Origin: Flavobacterium sp. UBA6721
GTDB taxonomy: Bacteria; Bacteroidota; Bacteroidia; Flavobacteriales; Flavobacteriaceae
Direction of reading: 5' to 3'
NCBI GenBank assembly: GCA_002454195.1
Contig: DKIJ01000021.1
Location: forward strand, 1 to 17,405
Length of the DNA stretch: 17,405 nt
The first letter of the stretch is position 1, and each line of letters starts with the position of its first letter. Below, piece after piece: positions 8,365 to 15,695 of this stretch. The position numbers and the translations under genes were made by a program. Under the pieces are notes generated by a model. The model was given only the letters and a program-made list of their open reading frames with translations. It was not told the origin of the DNA and ran no database searches.

Positions 8365-9534
8365 ATGAAAAAATATATTATAAATGTTCTAACTATAACA
8401 TTACTACTTGTTTTTAATTATTCTTGTCAGGATGATTATGTATCTAATTTAAAACTTGATGGTAAGGTAACAATTAATAAATTTTCGATTGGTGCTGTTG
8501 ATGGTGTTATAAACGAAAAAACTAAAACAATTAAAGTTACTGTACCTGACGGGACAGATGTTTCAAATTTAAGCCCTATAATTGATTTACCTGAAGGTGC
8601 TGTAATTAGTCCAGAGATTACTGCAAATATGGATTTTAGTAATCCTATTGAATTTACAGTTGTTAATGGAGCAATATATACCAAATACACTGTTAGTGTA
8701 ACAGAACAATTCTATATTGCTTTCCTTGGAACAGCAGCAAATGTAAATGGTATAACTGGTGATGATGAAAAAGCAGCTGCAGATTGGTTTTTTCAAAATT
8801 ATGATAATGCGGAGTACGTAAGTTTTGATGCTATTAAAAACGGATCTGTTGATCTAACTAAATATCGTTTATTATGGTGGTATTTTGATGAAGGAAGAAA
8901 TCTTCCTCAAATTGCTACAGATCCTACAGTTTTAAATGCAATTAAGAACTATTACAAAGGAGGTAGAAATCTTTTATTTAATAGTCATGCCTGTGCCTAT
9001 TTTTGGGATTTAGGCAGAATGGAGAATTCACCATATGGCAGAGTAATTGGGGATGGTGCCGGTTTTGAAAATGGAGATACGTGGGCAATTGGAGCTAGTA
9101 TTGGAGCCCATAATGCTACAAATCATCCTATTTACAAAGGAATTACTTTTAATCAAGATGGAGACGGATATAAATGGGTACCTGTTATAGGTCCGGGGTG
9201 GAGAGAAGATCATAACTATGTGCTTGAGAATATTCCTGGTTCTCTAGGTTTAGGTCCAAATAATAACGAAGCTGCTTATGTGGAGTTTACCACAAGACAC
9301 AATGCAGAATGGTTAGGAGTTTGGGGAGGTATTAGAGATTATTGGATGGTAGGAATAATGGAATTGAAACCTACACAAGTATATAAAGGAAGAGCTATTT
9401 TTATAGGGATAGGTGGTTTTGAGTTCAATCAAAATAAACAAGGAACTATCAATCCTAATGGAGTAAATATATACCAATCTAACATCAATAAAATTTCTAA
9501 AAATTCAATTGATTATTTGTCGTTGAAGAATTAG
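8365..9534 (+). CDS. DUF4960-like lipoprotein, probable surface fructan-binding protein
   Basis: Third product of the susCD operon, in the slot usually held by a surface glycan-binding protein. The signal peptide ends in lipobox NYSC (Cys21) followed by QDD, an acidic surface-export-like signal. Residues about 35-112 look like a small beta-sandwich domain (INKFSIGAVDGVINEKTKTI and the region after it). From about 113 to the end the sequence resembles the DUF4960 family, with FYIAFLGTAA, an aromatic LLWWYFDEGRNLP segment and WGGIRDYW. From memory this family is associated with fructan loci, at the position of BT1761 in the levan locus. No catalytic motif is recognised, so binding rather than hydrolysis is proposed. 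It lies 18 bases after the susD-like gene and is followed by a strong hairpin, so it probably ends the first block of the operon. Confidence 0.8.
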   Translation: MKKYIINVLTITLLLVFNYSCQDDYVSNLKLDGKVTINKFSIGAVDGVINEKTKTIKVTVPDGTDVSNLSPIIDLPEGAVISPEITANMDFSNPIEFTVVNGAIYTKYTVSVTEQFYIAFLGTAANVNGITGDDEKAAADWFFQNYDNAEYVSFDAIKNGSVDLTKYRLLWWYFDEGRNLPQIATDPTVLNAIKNYYKGGRNLLFNSHACAYFWDLGRMENSPYGRVIGDGAGFENGDTWAIGASIGAHNATNHPIYKGITFNQDGDGYKWVPVIGPGWREDHNYVLENIPGSLGLGPNNNEAAYVEFTTRHNAEWLGVWGGIRDYWMVGIMELKPTQVYKGRAIFIGIGGFEFNQNKQGTINPNGVNIYQSNINKISKNSIDYLSLKN

Positions 9535-9543
9535 ATAATACTC

Positions 9544-9580
9544 ATATATGCAGGGGTTGTAGAATCCCTGCATATATTTT
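9544..9580 (+). terminator. 12-bp hairpin with T-tract between binding protein and first GH32 gene
   Basis: ATATATGCAGGG (9544-9555) pairs perfectly with CCCTGCATATAT (9566-9577), with a 10-base loop, followed by TTTT. It starts 10 bases after the stop of the DUF4960-like gene and ends about 15 bases before the next ATG. It may be a partial terminator or an mRNA-processing/stabilising hairpin that lowers GH32 output relative to SusC/D. Confidence 0.75.
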
Positions 9581-9593
9581 AAATTTTAAAATC

Positions 9594-11144
9594 ATGAAAT
9601 TAAATATAATAAAGCTTTGCATTTTGTTTATCACCTTTATTTCTTGTAGTAAAGATGGAGAAAATACAGATACGGTAAGACAGGTAATGAAGGCACATAG
9701 TTATAGACCATTTTATCATTATTCCCCAGCAAAAAACTGGATGAATGATCCAAATGGAATGGTCTATTATGATGGGCAATATCACTTGTTTTATCAATAT
9801 TATCCAAATGGGACTACTTGGGGACCTATGCATTGGGCTCATGCAGTAAGTAGTGATCTTTTTACTTGGGAAGACAAAGGCATAAAATTGTATCCGGATG
9901 ATTTGGGTTATATTTTTACAGGTTCAGCAGTTATCGATAAAAATAATACCGCTGGATTTAAGAATAATGATAACGACCCTATGGTTGCTATTTTTACGCA
10001 CCATCATAATATTACCGGAAAACAAGTTCAAAGCTTAGCATACAGTACCGATAAGGGACAAAGCTGGACAAAATACAATCAAAATCCTGTGATAAAGAAT
10101 CCAGGAATTAATGATTTTAGAGATCCAAAAGTAATCTGGGATAGTAAAACCCAAAAATGGGTTATGGTGTTAGCGGCATTTGATAAAATTAAGATTTATT
10201 CTTCACCAAATTTAAAGGAATGGACTTTTGAGAGTGATTTTGGCCAAAATCAGGGTGATCATCGAGGTGTTTGGGAATGTCCTGATTTATTTCCAATGAA
10301 AGATCAAAATGGCATCGAAAAATGGGTAATGATTGTTAGTATTGGAGGTGGAGAATCTAGCGGGCCTAACGGAGGAAGTTCTACTCAATATTTCATAGGA
10401 GATTTTAATGGTAAAGAGTTTGTTTCTAATCAAACAGAAGTACTTTGGGCTGATTTAGGAACAGATAATTATGCGGGTGTTACTTGGAGCGATATTCCAA
10501 GCGCTGATGGAAGAAGAATTTTTTTAGGCTGGATGAGTAATTGGGCTTATGCAAATTCAACTCCAACTGTTGGCTGGAGAAGCGAAATGACAGTTCCAAG
10601 AGAAATTAAATTAGTTGAATCTAATGGGAAACACTCTCTTTATTTTCCTCCTGTCAAAGAAATAAATAATCTTAAAGAGCCACAATTATCAAGTTCTTCA
10701 TCTGTAGCTCAAAAAGACTTCAGTCTTGAAAATAATGGGACTATTGCATCAGGAAGTTATATGGTAGACTTTGAAGTAGATCTTTCATTAACGAATCAAT
10801 TTGAATTTTCAATTGGTAATTCATTAGAAGCATTGACACTAACCTATCAAAAAAGTACTGGCGAGTTTATTTTAGATAGAAGCAAATCTGGAATTGTTGA
10901 TTTTAGTAACTTATTTACTAGACCGATGCATTGTCCTTATATACCAAAAAACAATGTAATTCCAATTAAAATATTAGTAGATAAATCTTCTATTGAGGTT
11001 TTTATTAATAACGGTGAGAAAACAATAACATCATTGTATTTTCCGAAATTTCAATATTCAAATTTGAAAATTAATTCAAATACTCAAAGCAATTATTTAA
11101 AAAGCATTATTATTTCACCTTTAAAAAAATCAATAATCAGATAA
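9594..11144 (+). CDS. GH32 family fructan hydrolase, lipoprotein (first of a tandem pair)
   Basis: Retaining glycosidase that cleaves beta-fructofuranosyl bonds in levan, inulin or sucrose-type substrates. A signal peptide with Cys18 (FISC), followed by SKDGE, makes it a lipoprotein, possibly exported to the cell surface. The five-blade propeller carries the family motifs: WMNDPNG with nucleophile Asp52, FRDP with transition-state stabiliser Asp177, and ECPD with acid/base Glu228. The C-terminal beta-sandwich contains VDKSSIEVFINNGE. The 516 residues are normal for the family. The chosen ATG gives a complete signal peptide. The next gene, a close paralogue, starts 3 bases after the stop. Endo versus exo action and levan versus inulin preference cannot be told from motifs alone. 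Confidence 0.95.
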   Translation: MKLNIIKLCILFITFISCSKDGENTDTVRQVMKAHSYRPFYHYSPAKNWMNDPNGMVYYDGQYHLFYQYYPNGTTWGPMHWAHAVSSDLFTWEDKGIKLYPDDLGYIFTGSAVIDKNNTAGFKNNDNDPMVAIFTHHHNITGKQVQSLAYSTDKGQSWTKYNQNPVIKNPGINDFRDPKVIWDSKTQKWVMVLAAFDKIKIYSSPNLKEWTFESDFGQNQGDHRGVWECPDLFPMKDQNGIEKWVMIVSIGGGESSGPNGGSSTQYFIGDFNGKEFVSNQTEVLWADLGTDNYAGVTWSDIPSADGRRIFLGWMSNWAYANSTPTVGWRSEMTVPREIKLVESNGKHSLYFPPVKEINNLKEPQLSSSSSVAQKDFSLENNGTIASGSYMVDFEVDLSLTNQFEFSIGNSLEALTLTYQKSTGEFILDRSKSGIVDFSNLFTRPMHCPYIPKNNVIPIKILVDKSSIEVFINNGEKTITSLYFPKFQYSNLKINSNTQSNYLKSIIISPLKKSIIR

Positions 11145-11147
11145 AAC

Positions 11148-12704
11148 ATGAAATATATATATAAAATAATTGCCATACTAATAATAGTCAATATTATGAG
11201 CTGTTCGGAAAAGACAAATAATAAGTTAATTAATGAAAAATATAGACCTCAACTTCATTTTTCTCCTGAAAAAAATTGGATGAATGATCCAAATGGAATG
11301 GTGTATTATGAAGGAGAATATCATTTGTTTTATCAGTATTATCCAGATAATACTGTATGGGGGCCTATGCATTGGGGACATGCAGTAAGCAAAGATTTAA
11401 TACATTGGGAACAATTACCAATTGCATTATATCCTGATAAAAATGGATATATATTTTCAGGTTCAGCAGTTATAGACTGGAACAATAGATCAGGATTGGG
11501 TAAAAATGGAATTCCACCTATGGTTGCTATATTCACATATCATGATTCTGAAAAAGAAAAACAAGGAAAGGATGATTTTCAAACACAAGGACTTGCTTAC
11601 AGTTTAGACAAAGGAAGAACTTGGACAAAGTATGCTAAAAATCCTGTTTTGCCAAATCCAGGAATAAGAGATTTTAGAGATCCAAAAGTAATTTGGAGTG
11701 AAATCAATCAAAAATGGTATATGATTTTAGCAGTAGTAGATCACGTAAATATATATTCTTCTAATAATCTTTTGACATGGGATTTTGAAAGTGAGTTTGG
11801 AAAAAATGTAGGATCCCATAAAGGAGTTTGGGAATGTCCAGACCTGTTTCCAATGAAGATTGAGGGTACCAATAAAACAAAATGGGTTTTACTTGCTAGC
11901 ATTAATCCCGGCGCACCGAATGGAGGTTCAGGAACACAGTATTTTGTAGGTGATTTTGATGGACATGAATTTAAGAATAACGGAGAAAAAACAAAATGGA
12001 TAGATTATGGTAAAGATAATTATGCCGGTGTAACATGGTCTGACGTACCTGAAAAAGATGGCAGAAGGCTTTTTATAGGCTGGATGAATAATTGGCAATA
12101 TGCAGGCTTGGTACCAACAAAAAACTGGAGAGGTGCCGCGACATTACCAAGATCACTAGAATTAATAGAAAATCACCATGAATATTTACTTAAATCTCAT
12201 CCTATTGAGGAATTTGATAAATTAAGAGGAAAAGAAAAGAAGATAGACAAAACGCTTATAAGTAATGAAGTTACCATAACAGAAAAGCAAGAATTACCTA
12301 TTGAAATAGTTTTACATTTTAATACAAAAGACAATACTAAAATAAATTTTGCGGAGCGATTTGGGATGATACTTTCAAATGAAAAAAATGAAAAAATTAT
12401 AATTGGTTATGATAATCTAAATAAAGTCTTTTTTATAGACAAAACTAAGAATGGCTGGGATAGTCCAGCAAAAGAGTTTGCTCAGATAACTTATGCACCA
12501 TATATAAACATGGATGATAACTTAGACATCCGTTTAATTATAGATAAATCTTCAGTTGAGCTATTTGCAAAAGATGGATTAATTGTAATGACCGATCAGT
12601 TTTTCCCATCAGAAGAATATTCCATTGTTAGTTTGTTTACAGATCATGGTGAAGTAGAGTTAACAGAGGGGCAGATAACTAAGCTGTCAAGTATCTGGAA
12701 ATAA
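11148..12704 (+). CDS. GH32 family fructan hydrolase, lipoprotein (second of a tandem pair)
   Basis: Paralogue of the GH32 gene just upstream, with the same layout: signal peptide with lipobox IMSC (Cys19), catalytic WMNDPNG (nucleophile Asp47), FRDP (Asp178), ECPD (acid/base Glu229) and a C-terminal sandwich with IDKSSVELFAKDG. It is 518 residues long. Compared with the first copy it has about six more residues in the loop between FTYH and QGLAYS (roughly 130-148) and keeps the usual QTQGLAYS, where the first copy has QVQSLAYS. After Cys it has SEKTNN, less acidic than the neighbour, so it may stay periplasmic; this is a weak inference. A likely division of labour is one copy cutting polymer outside and one releasing fructose from oligomers. 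Translation is probably coupled to the first copy. Confidence 0.95.
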   Translation: MKYIYKIIAILIIVNIMSCSEKTNNKLINEKYRPQLHFSPEKNWMNDPNGMVYYEGEYHLFYQYYPDNTVWGPMHWGHAVSKDLIHWEQLPIALYPDKNGYIFSGSAVIDWNNRSGLGKNGIPPMVAIFTYHDSEKEKQGKDDFQTQGLAYSLDKGRTWTKYAKNPVLPNPGIRDFRDPKVIWSEINQKWYMILAVVDHVNIYSSNNLLTWDFESEFGKNVGSHKGVWECPDLFPMKIEGTNKTKWVLLASINPGAPNGGSGTQYFVGDFDGHEFKNNGEKTKWIDYGKDNYAGVTWSDVPEKDGRRLFIGWMNNWQYAGLVPTKNWRGAATLPRSLELIENHHEYLLKSHPIEEFDKLRGKEKKIDKTLISNEVTITEKQELPIEIVLHFNTKDNTKINFAERFGMILSNEKNEKIIIGYDNLNKVFFIDKTKNGWDSPAKEFAQITYAPYINMDDNLDIRLIIDKSSVELFAKDGLIVMTDQFFPSEEYSIVSLFTDHGEVELTEGQITKLSSIWK

Positions 12705-12770
12705 TAAAAACAAGTGTTATGATATAGTTGATTGGTTTTGTCAATTTTAAGAATTTAATAAATAGAATAA

Positions 12771-14093
12771 ATGAAAAATAAAATATTGCTTTGGTCTATT
12801 ACCGCTTCACTAGCCGGATTTTTATTTGGATATGATACCGTTGTGATATCGGGAGCTGATAAAAAATTACAAGAATTATGGAACTCTTCGGATGCATTTC
12901 ACGGATCTGTTGTTATGGGAATGGCTTTATGGGGAACTGTGATTGGAGCTATATTTGGAGGAATACCCACAAATAAACTGGGACGTAAAAAAACATTGAT
13001 CTTAATTGGTGTGCTTTTTACAGCCTCAGCATTAGGCTCAGCATTTGCCAATGATCCTATAACATTTGCCGTATTTAGATTTTTAGGTGGATTAGGAATT
13101 GGAGCATCAACTATAGCAGCTCCGGCATATATTTCAGAAATAGCACCTGCCAAAGATAGAGGGAGACTTGTGGCTCTTTATCAATTTAACATTGTATTTG
13201 GAATTTTAATGGCTTTTTTATTCAATTATTTTTTGAATGGATTAGGAGAAAACTCATGGAGATGGATGATGGGAATCCAAACATTTCCTGCTCTATTATA
13301 CACTCTATTAGTATTTACAATACCTGAAAGCCCTAGATGGTTGATTTCAAAATCCAGAAATGAAGAGGCTAAAGAAATTTTAAAAATTATAAATCCAGGT
13401 GAAAATGTAGATAAAATGTTAGTTGAAATTACTGCCAATGATCATCAAGCCAATAAGAGCGAAACTATTTTTATTAAAAAATATCGATTCCCTTTAATAC
13501 TTGCATTTTTAATTGCGTTATTTAATCAATTATCAGGTATTAACGCATTTTTATATTATGCACCCAGAATTTTTCAAGAAGCAGGTTTAGGGGAAAGCAC
13601 GGCACTTTTAAGTAGTGTCGGCATAGGGATTACTAATCTTATTTTTACTTTAATTGGTGTAGCGCTTATCGATAGATTGGGTAGAAAAACATTGATGTAT
13701 GCAGGTTCATTTGGTTATATTATATCTCTAAGTTTAGTAGCTGCAGCCTTTTTTTATAATTGGCAAGGTATTGCTGTTCCAGCTTTCTTGTTTTTGTTTA
13801 TAGCTTCTCACGCAATTGGTCAAGGAGCTGTTATTTGGGTGTTTATATCAGAAATTTTCCCAAATCACCTGCGTGCTTCGGGTCAATCTTTTGGCAGTTC
13901 TACCCATTGGGTATTTGCGGCAATTATACCTTCTTTAGTTCCCGTATTATTTGCTACTATAGGAGCCGGAACTGTCTTCCTTTTCTTTGCGGCTATGATG
14001 GTTTTGCAACTTTTATTCGTGCATTTTATGATGCCAGAGACTAAAGGAGTTTCTTTAGAAACGTTAAGTGAGAATTTATCCGTTCATAATTAA
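12771..14093 (+). CDS. MFS sugar porter family transporter, probable fructose/H+ symporter
   Basis: Inner-membrane carrier of the major facilitator superfamily, sugar porter family, with about 12 hydrophobic segments and 440 residues. Family signatures are present: GFLFGYDTVVISGA in the first helix, NKLGRKKT in the loop between helices 2 and 3, DRGRLVALYQ after helix 4, PESPRWL (185-191) before the central cytoplasmic loop, FNQLSGINAFLYYAP in helix 7, DRLGRKT between helices 8 and 9, and PETKG (422-426) at the C-terminal end. The fructose substrate is inferred from its place between GH32 genes and fructokinase, as for BT1758 in the B. thetaiotaomicron levan locus. It starts 66 bases after the second GH32 gene with no terminator between, so it is probably co-transcribed with it. 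Confidence 0.92.
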   Translation: MKNKILLWSITASLAGFLFGYDTVVISGADKKLQELWNSSDAFHGSVVMGMALWGTVIGAIFGGIPTNKLGRKKTLILIGVLFTASALGSAFANDPITFAVFRFLGGLGIGASTIAAPAYISEIAPAKDRGRLVALYQFNIVFGILMAFLFNYFLNGLGENSWRWMMGIQTFPALLYTLLVFTIPESPRWLISKSRNEEAKEILKIINPGENVDKMLVEITANDHQANKSETIFIKKYRFPLILAFLIALFNQLSGINAFLYYAPRIFQEAGLGESTALLSSVGIGITNLIFTLIGVALIDRLGRKTLMYAGSFGYIISLSLVAAAFFYNWQGIAVPAFLFLFIASHAIGQGAVIWVFISEIFPNHLRASGQSFGSSTHWVFAAIIPSLVPVLFATIGAGTVFLFFAAMMVLQLLFVHFMMPETKGVSLETLSENLSVHN

Positions 14094-14120
14094 TAAACTG
14101 TATTGATTCTAATATATGAT

Positions 14121-14154
14121 TTTGAGTTTTAATAATGTTTAATAAATAAGTTTG
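14121..14154 (+). promoter_or_regulatory. Candidate Bacteroidota promoter for the fructokinase
   Basis: TTTG (14121-14124), a 22-base spacer and TAAGTTTG (14147-14154) fit the Bacteroidota sigma consensus TTG, 17-23 bases, TANNTTTG. Transcription would begin near 14160, giving a leader of about 65-70 bases that contains the hairpin at 14176-14209. Such short AT-rich matches arise by chance, so this is a candidate only. Confidence 0.5.
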
Positions 14155-14175
14155 TTTTAAGTAGTGTTTTAAATT

Positions 14176-14211
14176 AAATCGAGGATAGACTTTTGTTTAT
14201 CCTCGATTTTT
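14176..14211 (+). terminator. Perfect 12-bp hairpin with T-run between transporter and fructokinase genes
   Basis: AAATCGAGGATA (14176-14187) pairs perfectly with TATCCTCGATTT (14198-14209), with a 10-base loop, and the stem ends in five Ts (14207-14211). This is a classic intrinsic terminator for the transporter end of the operon. It ends only 16 bases before the fructokinase ATG, so any transcript of that gene starting at 14160 or earlier must pass through it. Confidence 0.85.
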
Positions 14212-14227
14212 AAATTTTTGAAGAATA

Positions 14228-15124
14228 ATGAATAAAAAATATGCATTAAATGTCGTTTGCTTTGGTGAGGTTTTATGGGATCTTTTTCCGACGCATAAAA
14301 AAATAGGCGGTGCTCCACTGAATGTGGCACTTCGAATGAATTCTTTAGGGGTAAAAACAACGATGATCAGTCGTGTTGGTACTGATGAAGACGGTAATGA
14401 AATTCTATCTTTTGTAAATGAACAGGGGGTCAGTTCCGGTTTCATTCAAGCAGGGGCAGATTATAAAACAGGGGTGGTTCATGTAATGGTCAATGATAAA
14501 GGAAATGCTTCCTATGATATTCAGTATCCCTCTTCCTGGGATAAAATTGTGCCGACAAAAGAAATGGATGAAAAAGTTTCAGAAGCAGATGCCTTTTTTT
14601 TTGGGAGTTTGATTTGTCGTGATGAGGTTTCCAGATCAACGCTTTATGGCCTTTTGGACAAGGCGAAATATAAAGTTTTGGATGCCAATTTAAGAGCCCC
14701 TTATTACACAACAGAAGTACTTATCGAATTGATGTCAAAGGCTGATTTTATCAAACTGAATGATGAGGAACTATATGAGATAAGCCAATTATTAGGATCT
14801 CCCTATAATTCTTTTGAACAGAATATTAAATTCATTGCTGAACAAACAAATACCCAACAGATTTGCGTGACTAAAGGTGCCTTTGGAGCGGTTTTGTATT
14901 ACAATGGTAAATTTTATTACAACAGTGGTTATTTCATAAAAGTGATGGATACTGTTGGAGCGGGGGATTCTTTTCTGGCATCTTTGATTGTAAGATTGTT
15001 AAGAGGCAAATCGCCGCAAAAATCTTTGAATTATGCCTGTGCTATTGGCGCATTGGTCGCAGGTCACGAAGGAGCCAATCCTAAGATTTCCGAAAAAGAA
15101 ACAAAAAAGTTTATGATGATTTAA
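14228..15124 (+). CDS. Fructokinase, PfkB/ribokinase family
   Basis: Cytoplasmic kinase that phosphorylates fructose with ATP and feeds it into glycolysis, the last step of the fructan pathway encoded here. It begins with the fructokinase-type CFGEVLWDLFP. The substrate-side motif IGGAPLNVALRMNSLG follows (Gly27, Gly28, Asn32). The PfkB signature DTVGAGDSF near the C-terminus supplies the catalytic base Asp247 and the anion hole (GAG, 244-246). The 298 residues are the normal length. A fructokinase is expected here by analogy with BT1757. Unlike the genes before it, it sits behind a strong terminator-like hairpin. Its GC is also higher: two sampled 60-base lines gave about 42-43%, against about 20% in two sampled lines of the PUL genes. 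Confidence 0.93.
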   Translation: MNKKYALNVVCFGEVLWDLFPTHKKIGGAPLNVALRMNSLGVKTTMISRVGTDEDGNEILSFVNEQGVSSGFIQAGADYKTGVVHVMVNDKGNASYDIQYPSSWDKIVPTKEMDEKVSEADAFFFGSLICRDEVSRSTLYGLLDKAKYKVLDANLRAPYYTTEVLIELMSKADFIKLNDEELYEISQLLGSPYNSFEQNIKFIAEQTNTQQICVTKGAFGAVLYYNGKFYYNSGYFIKVMDTVGAGDSFLASLIVRLLRGKSPQKSLNYACAIGALVAGHEGANPKISEKETKKFMMI

Positions 15125-15182
15125 TTTGAAGAAATTCGACCCAAAGATTTTTTAAAGCTTATATGCTTTTATAATCAATCCT

Positions 15183-15235
15183 AATTCATTAACCTTTGGC
15201 AAAATTTGTATTAATATGCCAAAAGTTAATGGATT
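15183..15235. repeat. Long imperfect inverted repeat after the fructokinase gene
   Basis: CATTAACCTTTGGCA (15187-15201) pairs with TGCCAAAAGTTAATG (15217-15231) at 14 of 15 positions. Four further outer pairs (one G-T) extend the stem to 15183/15235. The loop is 15 bases. No T-run follows on either strand, so it is not a standard terminator. It may be a transcript-stabilising end, a protein-binding dyad, or an end of a decayed mobile element. Confidence 0.6.
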
Positions 15236-15285
15236 CTCTATAAAATCAAGCACCCTTTTACATTGAAAAGCTTTAGGCATTTATC

Positions 15286-15600
15286 TTGGTATTTCTTTAT
15301 CAAAAAACAATTGCAATTGTAGAGAGCGAAAAGACCGCAATTATTATGAGTATTTTGCTACCTCAATATATTTGGTTAGCCACAGGAAGCAAAGCAAACT
15401 TTAAATTTGAAATGCTTAAGTCAATAAAGAAGCGAAATATTGTTTCTTTTCCCGACAAAGGAGAGTACAATAACTGGTTAGATAAAGCCACAGAATTAAA
15501 CGCAATAGGTTTTAAAATAGGGGTTAGCGACCTGATAGAGCAAACCGATTTCGAAAACGGTTATGATTTAGCGGATTATTATTTGAATTTATGTATTTAG
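15286..15600 (+). pseudogene. 5'-truncated remnant of a toprim-like (DUF6371-like) gene
   Basis: This 104-codon reading frame opens only with a TTG and has an in-frame stop at 15274-15276, so no proper start is seen. It contains AIVESEKTAIIMS, WLATGSKANF, KKRNIVSFPDKG and a C-terminal DLADYYLNL. These resemble the C-terminal toprim-like part of Bacteroidota proteins with DUF6371, which are much longer; the Glu of VESEKTA and the Asp of FPD would be the metal-binding toprim positions. The larger N-terminal part and its zinc-binding or primase-like region are missing. I take it as a decayed fragment, perhaps from an integrated element; the family assignment is from memory. A short expressed protein cannot be excluded. 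Confidence 0.6.
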
Positions 15601-15695
15601 AAAAGTATTGTGTAGTAATATCACTAAAAGTGGGTATACAATTGTAAAGATTTATATTGTAATATTGGGCATTTAAAAATTTAAACAATAGAGAG

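Noticed and set aside
13760..14044. A 94-codon open frame on the + strand inside the transporter gene
   Set aside because: It lies in another frame of a well-supported MFS gene, and its Phe/Tyr/Cys/Ser-rich product is typical of an out-of-frame reading.
15611..15695. TTG and TAATATTG as a promoter for the secreted protein gene
   Set aside because: The -7 match is imperfect and the spacer is about 15 bases, shorter than the 17-23 expected.
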